A program made the position numbers and the translations under genes. From Ruegeria sp. HKCCD8929 (lineage in GTDB: Bacteria; Pseudomonadota; Alphaproteobacteria; Rhodobacterales; Rhodobacteraceae): DNA of 41,319 bases. The first letter of the stretch is position 1. The number at the start of each line of letters is the position of its first letter. The notes beneath the pieces were generated by a model. The model had not been told where the DNA came from. It saw only the letters and a program-made list of their open reading frames with translations, and did not search any database. Below are positions 24,270 to 32,354 of the stretch, piece by piece. Location: contig NZ_WPZY01000028.1 of assembly GCF_013031405.1 (NCBI RefSeq), forward strand, positions 1-41,319. The letters run 5' to 3'.

Positions 24270-25172
24270 ATGTCGGAAAGATGGAGCGTTCTTCACCTGC
24301 AGCAAAACAACCTGCGGCTGACACTCCTGCCCGGCATCGGGGGCCGCTTATGGGACGTAAATTTCCAGGGGCGCTCCCTCCTATTTCAAAACACAGATCT
24401 CGACGGGTTGGAGGTCGATGACACGCGGCTTACTGATCTGCCCACGCGCTCTCCACAATTTGCTTTTCCGCTCTGGGGCGGCGAGAAGACTTGGATCGCC
24501 CCGGATGCATCCTGGGTAAACGGCGCTCCATTTCCCGTGTTGGACAGCGGCGCTTACCAGATCACTTCAAGAAGCCGCACTCATATCGACATGACCAGCG
24601 CTGTATGCCCGACCTGTCACTTATCGGTGTCGCGCCGCATTACACTGACCTCAGCGGAAAGCTGGGGAATAGAACACATCGTTGCCAACCATGGGGCCTC
24701 CTCGCGCCTGACCGGCATTTGGTCAGTTATGATGCTCAACACCCCTGCCAAGATCGGTGTCGAATTGGAAGACCCTGCGTTTTATCCTGTTTTTGGATCT
24801 GCCGAAGAGATGATCGCTACGCACGGCAAAAGCACTGTCGTGGATTGCAACAGACAGAAGGAATTCAAGGTCGGGCTACCGAACCCTAACGGACGTACAT
24901 TGGTGCGGTGCGGCCCAGATGGCCCCTTGCTGATGTGCTCAGTACCAGAACCTCAACAGGGCGATCAATTTGCACACGACTATCCGTTTGAGGTCTTTAA
25001 TTCGGGCGATTACGCCTATTGCGAAGCGGAATGGCACTCTCCGGCGCGCGACCTAGCACCAAATGAAACGCTGAGTTTTCGGCAGATGTTCCGCGTCTTG
25101 GCGGATGAAGATGCATCCCAAATGCCACTGGGGCTCACAAACAACCAGGAGTTCCTTTCATGCATGTCTTGA
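24270..25172 (+). CDS. Galactose-mutarotase-like (aldose 1-epimerase superfamily) protein
   Basis: The product has 300 residues from ATG 24270 with GGGAGGGGGT before it; the longer frame from 24159 overlaps the binding-protein gene and is rejected. It is an all-beta protein. RLTLLPGIGGRLWDVNFQGR near the N-terminus and FAFPLWGGEKTWIAP resemble the beta-sandwich of aldose-1-epimerase-like or DUF4380-type proteins. The classical catalytic His/Glu pair is not certain by eye. In a sugar-uptake operon, an anomerase role for the imported sugar is likely. The next gene starts 13 bp before its stop. Confidence 0.7.
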   Translation: MSERWSVLHLQQNNLRLTLLPGIGGRLWDVNFQGRSLLFQNTDLDGLEVDDTRLTDLPTRSPQFAFPLWGGEKTWIAPDASWVNGAPFPVLDSGAYQITSRSRTHIDMTSAVCPTCHLSVSRRITLTSAESWGIEHIVANHGASSRLTGIWSVMMLNTPAKIGVELEDPAFYPVFGSAEEMIATHGKSTVVDCNRQKEFKVGLPNPNGRTLVRCGPDGPLLMCSVPEPQQGDQFAHDYPFEVFNSGDYAYCEAEWHSPARDLAPNETLSFRQMFRVLADEDASQMPLGLTNNQEFLSCMS

Positions 25173-25969
25173 TCACAGGCGCTGGTGGACATCTCGGCCG
25201 CAAACTTTTCGACGCGCTAGAAAGCGACCCCGGCTACATCGTTTCTGGCATCGACATCCGTCCCGTTGATCATCCCGACATTCACACCGCAGACCTATCC
25301 GACGACAGCAGTTGGGTCAGTTTGCTAAAGGGAGTGGACGTTATCGTGCATCTTGCTGGTGACAGAGAGCCAGCCGCCACTTGGGCCTCCGCAATCAAAC
25401 ACAATATGGATGCAACGCTTTCTCTCTATCACCATGCGGCAGCCATGGGCGTCAGCCGAGTAGTTCTTGCCAGCTCCAACTGGGTCCACGGCGACAAAAG
25501 GTTCACGCATGACGTGCTCAATAGCACGACACCACCAGGGCCAGTAAACGCCTGCGGCATGTCAAAGCTGTTCTGTGAACGGACAGGAGCCTATTTCGCC
25601 GCGCATCACGGACTGTCCGTTATCTGCCTGCGCATCGGCTGGACGCAATGGACCCATGACAACCAGCCGGGCCCGCATATGGCGATGGGCCGATGGGGCC
25701 AGGAGATGTGGCTGAGCGACCGGGACTTCTTGAACGGCATGCGCGCCGCAATAGACGCGAAGGATGTGCCGTTTGCCGCGCTGAACCTGATGTCTGACAA
25801 CCCCGGTATGCGTTGGGATATCAACGAGACAAGGCAGGTTATCGATTATACCCCGCAGGATGGGAGCGCCGCGAAGATCACACCAACCATACGTTTGAAA
25901 TCTGCTCTAAAACGTCTATTTTCTCACAAATTCGCAAGACATCTCGAGAGCCGCTACCCTGATTGGTAG
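25160..25969 (+). CDS. NAD-dependent epimerase/dehydratase family protein (uronate-dehydrogenase-like), catalytic Tyr replaced by Cys
   Basis: The 269-residue extended-SDR protein has the cofactor motif ITGAGGHLGRKL and VIVHLAGDRE. The catalytic serine region is ASSNWVHGD (S105/S106). The expected YxxxK reads C132-G-M-S-K136, so the catalytic tyrosine is a cysteine (codon TGC at 25553-25555). Length and layout resemble uronate dehydrogenase (about 265 residues), an enzyme that oxidises uronates to aldarolactones. With the tyrosine missing, either the activity differs or is lost. It overlaps the mutarotase-like gene by 13 bp, so it belongs to the same operon. Confidence 0.82.
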   Translation: MHVLITGAGGHLGRKLFDALESDPGYIVSGIDIRPVDHPDIHTADLSDDSSWVSLLKGVDVIVHLAGDREPAATWASAIKHNMDATLSLYHHAAAMGVSRVVLASSNWVHGDKRFTHDVLNSTTPPGPVNACGMSKLFCERTGAYFAAHHGLSVICLRIGWTQWTHDNQPGPHMAMGRWGQEMWLSDRDFLNGMRAAIDAKDVPFAALNLMSDNPGMRWDINETRQVIDYTPQDGSAAKITPTIRLKSALKRLFSHKFARHLESRYPDW

Positions 25970-26303
25970 GCAAAATTTCCTCACGCTTTTTTTCCTTGCG
26001 TGTATGATATGCCAAACAGAACTATCTTAGGCGCCGCCGCGAAGGCACTTTTTCTGCACAGCAAGCATCCGAGCAGAGTGAATTCAGCAAGCTGCCCAAA
26101 AGTGGGCGTTCGGAGAACGGACAGGCAAACTCCAGTGTTCACATTGGGCCAGTCGCCCAAACCTATGTGAGCTTTTTTGTACTTCACGATCATTCGTACG
26201 TTTTGCAGCACCCGTTACTTTGGGCTCTCTCCGGGCTTGCGGCGGTACGGCGCGGCCAAAAAAGCTCCATAAGTCAGTTCAGCGGGACAAAATGTGCATT
26301 GGT
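25970..26303. other. 334-bp intergenic stretch, start of the accessory scar
   Basis: No credible gene is present; a 76-codon minus-strand frame (25981-26211) has no homologous character. The tract AGTGGGCGTTCGGAGAACGG (26100-26119) resembles the degenerate GC-rich tracts at about 3819-3842 and 39478-39540. No terminator for the preceding operon was evident. Confidence 0.45.
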
Positions 26304-26918
26304 CTAGGCGGGGAACTCTATCCGCAAAAGCCTATGCTCTGAGACAAATCCGGCCCTCTCCAGCGCTGTCTTGGATGCGATGTTGCCCTTCGCGCACCCG
26401 CAAATGGGCACACCACCTATGTGCTCGACCGCGTCGGATTGCGCGGACACAATCACGGTACCGAAGCCCTCATTGCGTCGCCCCTTGCGGACGACAATAC
26501 CAACATCGACTGCGTTGAAGGGTCCCTCCAACGCGTAGGTGACATTGCATCCAACGATTTCGGACCGGCACCGGGCAATCCAAAGATCCTCAGATTGCAA
26601 GAGGTGTTCGACCTCTTCGCCGGACGAAAAGAAATCGCACCCAACCTTGCAGGCGTCTTCAAGGTCGCGCGGCGTCGCCTTCACCACGCGAAATCCTTCG
26701 GGCGTTGTCAGGCTGACCTGGTTGCGCTTGCGAAAGAGAAATGCCGCCTCGGACACCACACCACTAAGCGATTTTGCAGCCTTTGGAAGAGCCAGGTCAA
26801 ACGACTTGCAGAGAGCCGTATCAAATGGACGAAGAGTCTTTGGTTCGCGCAAGTGGGACAGCGTGTCCCGACCGTTTACGACGTGGAACTCAACAAGGGT
26901 CTCATTTTGGGAAACCAC
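26304..26918 (-). CDS. GNAT-family N-acetyltransferase, N-terminus uncertain
   Basis: The 204-residue frame has a recognisable GNAT domain in its second half. GFRVVKATPRDLEDACKV is beta-1/alpha-1, IARCRSEIVGCNV follows, VDVGIVVRKGRRNEGFGTVIV is the acetyl-CoA-binding motif A, and NIASKTALERAGFVSEHRLL is the C-terminal motif. The only upstream start is GTG 26918 with no good ribosome-binding site. The first 60 residues do not look like a GNAT and abut a transposase relic, so the 5' end may be a rearrangement product and the real start may be internal. The substrate is unknown. Confidence 0.65.
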   Translation of the reverse strand: MVSQNETLVEFHVVNGRDTLSHLREPKTLRPFDTALCKSFDLALPKAAKSLSGVVSEAAFLFRKRNQVSLTTPEGFRVVKATPRDLEDACKVGCDFFSSGEEVEHLLQSEDLWIARCRSEIVGCNVTYALEGPFNAVDVGIVVRKGRRNEGFGTVIVSAQSDAVEHIGGVPICGCAKGNIASKTALERAGFVSEHRLLRIEFPA

Positions 26919-26994
26919 GCACCCGCAGGCGCACCCCTCCGGTTAGGACTTTGTGGCGATATTTCGTCGACCAGGCGATGTGATAGCTGTGATA
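26902..26994 (-). pseudogene. tnpA: IS200/IS605-family transposase TnpA relic (N-terminal fragment)
   Basis: Reading the minus strand from 26994 to the TGA at 26904-26902 gives about 30 residues including YHIAWSTKYRHKVLTG followed by GVRLRVRGF. This matches the conserved N-terminal region of Y1-transposases of IS200/IS605 (typically YHLVWxTKYRxKVLTG then VxxRVR). The frame has an upstream stop (TAG at 26997-26995) and ends early, and the catalytic HxH and tyrosine parts are missing. Only a fragment remains. It overlaps the 5' end of the GNAT frame in a different reading frame. Confidence 0.65.
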
Positions 26995-27322
26995 CTAAAT
27001 TAGAACAAATCCGGGAGCCTTGAAATGGCTCCAGCGCACGCCTGAAGTGTATATATCGGAGTACTATGCATTGGAGCGAAACGCATCGGCGAAAGTGCTG
27101 GCGGCGATCCGGCGAAGTTGCATCATTAGTGAAGTTTGATTTGGACCCCTCGTCCAGACACTAACGGCAGTCATCTACGGACTATGGTCCTTCGTACGTA
27201 CTACAGCATAAAGAAAAAGGGCTCGAATCAGGCCTCAGAAGCGGCGCGGCATCCTGTGATATGGTCACTCGTCAACGTCGGGTTGTCGTTGTGGGCGGGC
27301 ATGGCGGATCGGAGGATCAGTC
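26995..27322. other. Non-coding stretch upstream of the recombinase gene
   Basis: No gene is supported. A 45-codon open stretch (about 26998-27133, plus strand) encodes RTPEVYISEYYALERNASAK and could be a protein relic that I cannot identify. The end of the stretch carries CGGAGGATCAGTC, the ribosome-binding site of the recombinase gene. No target duplications or terminal repeats were found by eye. Confidence 0.4.
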
Positions 27323-27952
27323 ATGACACCAAACCTACCTGCCATTCGCGCGCTTCGCCCTGCCTGGAACAAGGGTCGCATTGTCGGTCAGAAACGGCCG
27401 CTGAAACCAAAGCATGTCTGGGCGATTAGGGTTCGGCTTGAACTGGCCGAGAACCATCGCGACCTGGCCTTGTTCAATATGGCCATCGACAGCAAGCTGC
27501 GTGGCTGCGATCTGGTGAAGATGAAAGTCGTCGACGTTATGGCATCGGGCCAGATCAAAGAACGAGCCTCAGTGCTACAAAGCAAAACACGGAAACCCGT
27601 TCGCTTCGAGATATCTGAAGGAACCCGCGCCTCTGTTGAGAAGTGGATAGAAGATGAACTCATGGTCGGATCTGAATATCTGTGGCCAGGACGGTTTCAC
27701 GAGCGCCTTCATGTCTCCACACGTCAATACGCGCGGATCGTGCGTGATTGGGTGACCTCTATCGGATTGGAGGCGAGCGCTTATGGCACGCATTCGATGC
27801 GTCGGACCAAGGTCACTCAGATTTACAAGAAGACGGGCAACCTACGAGCTGTTCAGCTTTTGCTTGGTCACACCAAGATGGACAGCACTGTTCGGTACCT
27901 TGGCGTTGAACTTGAGGATGCTCTTGCTATCGCTGAGGCCATTGAAATCTAG
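27323..27952 (+). CDS. Small tyrosine recombinase/integrase
   Basis: The 209-residue protein consists essentially of a catalytic domain of the phage-integrase family and lacks a typical long N-terminal arm/core-binding domain. The active-site set is complete: R60 (SKLRGCDL), a lysine near 88-91 in QSKTRK, H157 and R160 (GTHSMRRT), H183 (LLLGHTK) and the nucleophile Y192 (VRYLG). A strong ribosome-binding site GGAGGA precedes the ATG. It is a widespread stand-alone recombinase type. No attachment sites are recognisable nearby. It marks a likely mobile or accessory insertion between two sugar clusters. Confidence 0.9.
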   Translation: MTPNLPAIRALRPAWNKGRIVGQKRPLKPKHVWAIRVRLELAENHRDLALFNMAIDSKLRGCDLVKMKVVDVMASGQIKERASVLQSKTRKPVRFEISEGTRASVEKWIEDELMVGSEYLWPGRFHERLHVSTRQYARIVRDWVTSIGLEASAYGTHSMRRTKVTQIYKKTGNLRAVQLLLGHTKMDSTVRYLGVELEDALAIAEAIEI

Positions 27953-28343
27953 ATCATTCGGGCCACCTTGGTAGGCGGCCCATTGCGAACATCCAACATA
28001 CATCTCAGAAACTGCAGTACCCGCTCAGCGGTCGCTTTCAGTGGTTCGGATTTCTTTCTCATTTTCACTACTTGAGGGTTTAGATGAACCAGAAATCCTC
28101 CGTTACGAGACCCCGTCGATTAATCCCAAAGGTGCTGATCCCAGGCAATCCACACATCTGTGAATAAGTATTCACGATTAATATACAAATGTTGCACCCC
28201 TTTCACGATGATACGCTGACCGCGTCGCTTTGCGTTTTGGCCCCCTTTCGACCGGTGACCCGGCATCCGGGCCAATCGCCCGGGCACAACGTGTCGCAGG
28301 TCGGAAGAGGATCTGCTGCCAAGGAACATAAACTGGAGGAAAT
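27953..28343. promoter_or_regulatory. 391-bp region: recombinase 3' end hairpin and promoter region of the xylF-like operon
   Basis: GGGCC (27960-27964) and GGCCC (27977-27981) form an imperfect hairpin just after the recombinase stop, without a T-run. The right part is AT-rich around 28157-28190 and contains the palindrome described separately and a possible -10 TAATAT. The leader to the ATG at 28344 is about 150 bp and GC-rich; no small gene is seen in it. CTGGAGGAAAT is the ribosome-binding site. Confidence 0.5.
28160..28175. promoter_or_regulatory. Candidate SorC-regulator operator before the xylF-like operon
   Basis: GTGAATA (28160-28166) and TATTCAC (28169-28175) are a perfect inverted repeat with a 2-bp centre. 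The following tract ATATACA (28181-28187) recurs at 38143-38149, where it is joined to the half-site ATTCAC (38149-38154) in the sorC/beta-phosphoglucomutase divergent region. This is the best candidate site for the cluster's own regulator. Confidence 0.45.
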
Positions 28344-29393
28344 ATGTCCCTATTCCAGACCCTTACCCGTAGAGCCGCCCTTATTTCGGTCGCCGCCGTT
28401 GCATTGTCTGCCAGCACTGCGTTCGCGGGCGATGTCAAGATCGGTTTTCTGCTTAAGACGATGCAGGAAGAGCGCTATAAGCGGGATCGCGCGGCGTTCA
28501 CGGCCAAGGCCGAAGAGCTTGGTGCCGAAGTCATCTTTGATTCTGCTAATAACGACGAACTGACTCAGCTTGCCAAGTTCGAGAACATGCTTGCCAAGGG
28601 CGCCAATGTCATCGTTCTGCAACCGGTCAACACAGGGACCGCCGGCAGCATGGTCAGCATGGCCAACAGCGAAGGTGTTCGCGTCGTAGGATACGACTCG
28701 ATGCTGGTTGACGGTCCGCTGGACGCGATGGTCATGCAGGACAGCTGGGCCGTGGGCCGCCTTCAAGGCGAAGCGATGGTCGAATGGCTCAAGGCCAAAA
28801 ACGGCGATGTCGCCGGGAAGATCGCTTTGATCCAGGGCCAGCCGGGCGACTCGAACGCCATTGCCATGAGCAGCGGTGTGTTGGAAATCGTCGAGGCCAA
28901 CCCCGGGCTGGAACTGGTGACCAATCAAGCTCATGAGGGATGGTCCTCGGAAAAGGCGATGGCCACCGCGGAAAACACGCTGACTTCGAACAGCAATGAA
29001 ATCGATGCGTTCATTGCTAACAACAGCGGTATGGCGCGTGGTGTGATCGCCGCACTCGAAGCACAAGGGTTGGCGTCGGCTGACAAAGTGTTTGTGGCCG
29101 GCTCAGACGCTGATCTGGCCAACATCCAGTACGTCGCCCAAGGCAAGCAGGCGGTTGAGATCTGGAAACAGATCGATCCTCTGGCAGAAACTGCCGCCGC
29201 GGTGGCCGTTGCTCTGGCAGCCGATCCCGACAGCGCGCCTGCTGACCTCGTCGAAGTCGATAAGGTCATCAACAACGGTTACGCCGACGTGCCGACGATC
29301 GTGACCCCGATCACGCTGGTAACGCAGGACAACATCGACGACACGATCATCGCCGGCGGCTTCTACTCCAAGGAAGAAGTCTACGGGAACTGA
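28344..29393 (+). CDS. XylF-like periplasmic sugar-binding protein 1
   Basis: The 349-residue protein has a Sec-type signal (about 1-28, cleavage near AFA-GDVK). The mature fold follows E. coli XylF closely in layout: KIGFLLKTMQEERYKRDRAAF, SANNDELTQLAKFENMLAKG, VVGYDSMLVDGPLDAMVMQD, NTLTSNSNEIDAFIANNSG, and the C-terminal end DDTIIAGGFYSKEEVY. It belongs to the D-xylose/ChvE-type group of CUT2 binding proteins. The actual ligand here may be a glucoside, since the operon ends in a phosphorylase. A clear paralogue lies at 32355-33422. A large structured gap separates it from the ATPase gene. Confidence 0.92.
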   Translation: MSLFQTLTRRAALISVAAVALSASTAFAGDVKIGFLLKTMQEERYKRDRAAFTAKAEELGAEVIFDSANNDELTQLAKFENMLAKGANVIVLQPVNTGTAGSMVSMANSEGVRVVGYDSMLVDGPLDAMVMQDSWAVGRLQGEAMVEWLKAKNGDVAGKIALIQGQPGDSNAIAMSSGVLEIVEANPGLELVTNQAHEGWSSEKAMATAENTLTSNSNEIDAFIANNSGMARGVIAALEAQGLASADKVFVAGSDADLANIQYVAQGKQAVEIWKQIDPLAETAAAVAVALAADPDSAPADLVEVDKVINNGYADVPTIVTPITLVTQDNIDDTIIAGGFYSKEEVYGN

Positions 29394-29411
29394 TCCCACG
29401 GACGTTTTCCT

Positions 29412-29483
29412 GAAGGAGGGCATTCCGTCATCAAGCCCAAGGGCGTGCTTCTCCCCGCGCGCGGCTGCATGGTGCCCTCCTTC
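29412..29483 (+). promoter_or_regulatory. Branched intercistronic RNA structure between xylF-like and ATPase genes
   Basis: GAAGGAGGGCA (29412-29422) pairs perfectly over 11 bp with TGCCCTCCTTC (29473-29483). The 50-nt enclosed region has further self-complementary parts: AAGC...GCTT around GCCCAAGGGC (29433-29450) and CCGCGCGCGG (29455-29464). The result would be a multi-branch structure in the 158-bp gap. It is probably a transcript stabiliser or attenuator that keeps binding-protein mRNA in excess. The downstream tract CTTTGATC is a poor T-run. Confidence 0.55.
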
Positions 29484-29563
29484 CTTTGATCGCTCTGTGA
29501 TCGCCCGCCGTTGGCGCAGCGGAAACGGGCAAGGATAACAACCTGAAACTGATGGGAAAAAAC

Positions 29564-31096
29564 ATGTCTGAAGTCGTCCTGAAAATGCAGGGTATCATCA
29601 AGGATTTTCCCGGAGTTCGCGCCCTGAACAATGTCAATTTCGAAGCGCGATCAGGCGAGCTTCTGGCGTTGATGGGGGAAAACGGGGCGGGCAAGTCCAC
29701 GCTGATGAAGGTGCTCAGCGGTGTCTGGCCTTATCCGACCTACGAGGGGGATATCTATCTTCGCGGCGAAAGGGTCCGGTTTGCGAACACAAAGGAGGCC
29801 GAGGCCGCCGGTATCGGCATCATCTATCAGGAACTCAACCTGATCCCCGGCCTGTCGGTTGCGGAAAACATCTTTCTCGACCGCCAGTTCACCGATGCCA
29901 AGGGCAAGATCAACTGGAACCAAACCTTTGCCGAAACCCAGAAGCTCCTCAACGAACTGGGTATCAACGACATTCGGCCCACAGATCTGGTGCAGAACAT
30001 CACGGTCGGCAAACAGCAGATGGTCGAGATCGCCAAGGCCCTGTCGCTAAAGGCCGAGATCCTGGTGCTGGATGAGCCGACCTCGGCTCTGACTGATAAG
30101 GAGGTCAAGGACCTCTTCCGCATCATCCGCAAGCTTAAGGCTGATGGCGTCTGCATGTGCTACATCTCGCACAAAATGGAAGAGATCGAGCAGATTGCCG
30201 ACCGGATCGCGGTTCTGCGGGACGGTCAGACGATCGGTGAAGTGACACCGATCGCAGATATCACGCTGGATCAGATCATCGCCCGTATGGTCGGGCGCGA
30301 TATCAAGGATATGTTCCCCAAGGTTGACTTCACCCCTGGTGAAGTGACTTTGGAAGTTAACGACCTGTCCGTCACGAACCCTGATTTGCCGGGCAGCCAT
30401 CTGGTCAAGAACGCCAGTTTTGTTGCACGCAAGGGTGAGATACTGGGCATTTCCGGGCTTATGGGCGCGGGCCGGACTGAACTGGTTGGTGGTGTATTCG
30501 GGGCCTATCCGGACCAGACCACCGGTGAGGTCAAACTGAACGGTCAAAAGCTGGACATCAAATCTCCAAAGGACGCGATTGATGCCGGCATTGCCCTGCT
30601 TACCGAAGACCGCAAGGCGCTGGGTCTGTTTCTGGACAAGTCCATTTCCTTCAACACAACGATTTCTTCGCTGGAGACGATCAGTTCAAAGGTATTGGGC
30701 ATCATCAACACCCAGCAAGAACGCAAAGTCGTCAGGGAATATGTCGACCAGCTTGGCGTCAAGACCCCGTCGATTGATACCGTGATCGGCACGCTAAGTG
30801 GCGGCAACCAGCAAAAGGTCATCCTTGGAAAATGGCTCAATTCCAGGCCAGACGTGTTCATTCTGGACGAGCCCACGCGCGGTATCGATATCGGCGCCAA
30901 GGTGGAAATCTACAAGCTGCTGAACGAGCTGGTTCAGCAGGGGGTCACCGTCATCATGATCTCTTCGGAACTGCCCGAGGTCTTGGGCATGTGCGACCGG
31001 ATTCTGGTGATGTGCGAAGGCGAGATCGTGTCGAACTTTGAACGGGACGACGCGAAGAAGGAAGCAATCATGGCGTATGCCACCGGCAGCGCATAA
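29564..31096 (+). CDS. XylG/GguA-like sugar ABC transporter ATPase
   Basis: The product has 510 residues from ATG 29564 (GGGA six bases before); an ATG four codons upstream at 29552 is possible but has no close ribosome-binding site. Domain 1 has Walker A GENGAGKST, then SGVWPYPTYEGDIYLRGE, an insertion typical of the XylG/GguA group, and Walker B LDEPTSAL. Domain 2 has GLMGAGRTE, LSGGNQQK and LDEPTRGIDIG. It energises the XylH-like permease 12 bp downstream. Confidence 0.95.
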   Translation: MSEVVLKMQGIIKDFPGVRALNNVNFEARSGELLALMGENGAGKSTLMKVLSGVWPYPTYEGDIYLRGERVRFANTKEAEAAGIGIIYQELNLIPGLSVAENIFLDRQFTDAKGKINWNQTFAETQKLLNELGINDIRPTDLVQNITVGKQQMVEIAKALSLKAEILVLDEPTSALTDKEVKDLFRIIRKLKADGVCMCYISHKMEEIEQIADRIAVLRDGQTIGEVTPIADITLDQIIARMVGRDIKDMFPKVDFTPGEVTLEVNDLSVTNPDLPGSHLVKNASFVARKGEILGISGLMGAGRTELVGGVFGAYPDQTTGEVKLNGQKLDIKSPKDAIDAGIALLTEDRKALGLFLDKSISFNTTISSLETISSKVLGIINTQQERKVVREYVDQLGVKTPSIDTVIGTLSGGNQQKVILGKWLNSRPDVFILDEPTRGIDIGAKVEIYKLLNELVQQGVTVIMISSELPEVLGMCDRILVMCEGEIVSNFERDDAKKEAIMAYATGSA

Positions 31097-31108
31097 GGGA
31101 GGAAGCAA

Positions 31109-32272
31109 ATGAGTGCTGACAGCAACATTGCAGGTGTCGGCGTCGGAAGCGCCAAGGAAAATCACCTGATAAACTTCATCAAGGACAACGCCACGCTGAT
31201 TGCGCTGATCGTGCTGGTCGTTGGGCTCAGCTTTGCCGACGACGCATTCTTTACCGCGCGCAATCTTAGCAACCTGTCTCGTCAGGTGACCATCATCGGG
31301 ATTATCGCTGTCGGCATGACAATGGTTATTCTGATCGCCGGAATCGATCTCTCCGTTGGCTCAGTTGTCGGGTTATCGGCCGTCGTCTGTACGCTGATGA
31401 TGCAATACGGCGTGCCAACGGTGCTGGCGGTTCCGGCAACCCTTTTGATCGTGGGTGTTGGTATCGGAGCGTGGAACGGGTTCTGGATAGCCAAGTTTAA
31501 CATACCACCCTTCATCATAACCCTTGGCATGCTGACCATCGGACGTGGTCTGGCACTGACCTTGACCAATGGCAGTTCCGTGCCCGTAACGAGTAAGGTA
31601 TTTCCGCTGCTGGGTGGTGCCTATATCCCGCCGATGATGTCCAGCATTGTCCTGATCGTCTGCGCCGCTCTAGCGGTCTACTCCATCTTCCGGGACGTTC
31701 AGCAAAGCCGGGCCCACGGCGTCGAAGTGAATATGCAGGAATTGCTGGTCAACGGCGCCGTCATGATCGGTGGTTTCGCGTTGGCGTTCCATGTGTTCAC
31801 CAGCTACAAGGGCATCCCGGTTCCGGTGGCGATCTTCGCGGTCATTGCGTTCGCGGGCATTTACACGCTGAACAGCACGCGTTTTGGCCGCCGTCTCTAT
31901 GCGCTTGGCGGAAACGAGGATGCAGCGCGCCTGTCCGGCATCAATGTCGTGCGCACCAAGATGATCGTCTATACGGTGATCTCGGTTCTGTCGGCGCTGG
32001 CTGGTATCATCCTTGCCTCGCGTCTGAACGGTGCTTCCCCCAACCTCGGGACGATGTTCGAACTGGACGCCATCGCTGCAGTCGTCATCGGCGGCACCAG
32101 CCTGGCTGGCGGCTCCGGCAAGGTGAGCGGCACGATCATCGGAGCACTGCTGATCGGCGTTCTGAACAACGGCATGAGCCTGCTGGGCGTGGTCACGTTC
32201 TACCAGCTGATCATCAAGGGCATGATCATCATCCTCGCCGTGTGGTTCGACGTGATGCAGAAAAAGAAATAG
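31109..32272 (+). CDS. XylH/GguB-like sugar ABC transporter permease
   Basis: The 387-residue membrane protein is about 55 residues longer than the two RbsC-type permeases in this window, as expected for the XylH/GguB group. The extra part is around 190-245 (RDVQQSRAHGVEVNMQELL and flanking hydrophobic segments). CUT2 hallmarks are LIAGIDLSVGSVVGL, YALGGNEDAARLSGINV and IAAVVIGGTSLAGGSGK. GGGAGGAAGCAA precedes the ATG. A strong hairpin follows the stop. Confidence 0.94.
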   Translation: MSADSNIAGVGVGSAKENHLINFIKDNATLIALIVLVVGLSFADDAFFTARNLSNLSRQVTIIGIIAVGMTMVILIAGIDLSVGSVVGLSAVVCTLMMQYGVPTVLAVPATLLIVGVGIGAWNGFWIAKFNIPPFIITLGMLTIGRGLALTLTNGSSVPVTSKVFPLLGGAYIPPMMSSIVLIVCAALAVYSIFRDVQQSRAHGVEVNMQELLVNGAVMIGGFALAFHVFTSYKGIPVPVAIFAVIAFAGIYTLNSTRFGRRLYALGGNEDAARLSGINVVRTKMIVYTVISVLSALAGIILASRLNGASPNLGTMFELDAIAAVVIGGTSLAGGSGKVSGTIIGALLIGVLNNGMSLLGVVTFYQLIIKGMIIILAVWFDVMQKKK

Positions 32273-32280
32273 CCCTGCAG

Positions 32281-32308
32281 CGTCCCCGGCGGACAGACGC
32301 CGGGGACG
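32281..32308 (+). terminator. Strong hairpin between the permease gene and the second xylF-like gene
   Basis: CGTCCCCGGCG (32281-32291) pairs perfectly over 11 bp with CGCCGGGGACG (32298-32308) around a 6-nt loop, 9 bp after the xylH-like stop. The following TCCCTTC is T-poor, so it is a partial terminator or an mRNA 3' stabiliser rather than a strong stop. Transcription of the downstream genes may depend on read-through or on a promoter within 32309-32354. Confidence 0.6.
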
Positions 32309-32354
32309 TCCCTTCATAGCTCCAAAATCACGCATGACAGTTGAGAGGTGAGCG

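Noticed and set aside
25981..26211. 76-codon frame on the minus strand after the epimerase-like gene
   Set aside because: No start context and no family character; it overlaps a degenerate intergenic tract.
26998..27133. Short open stretch encoding EVYISEYYALERNASAK
   Set aside because: It looks protein-like but is only 45 codons, lacks an ATG with ribosome-binding site, and I cannot identify a parent family.
28350..29066. 238-codon frame on the minus strand
   Set aside because: Antisense to the first xylF-like gene. The second xylF-like gene has a similar antisense frame at 32379-32870, which shows that it mirrors the codon pattern of the sense gene.
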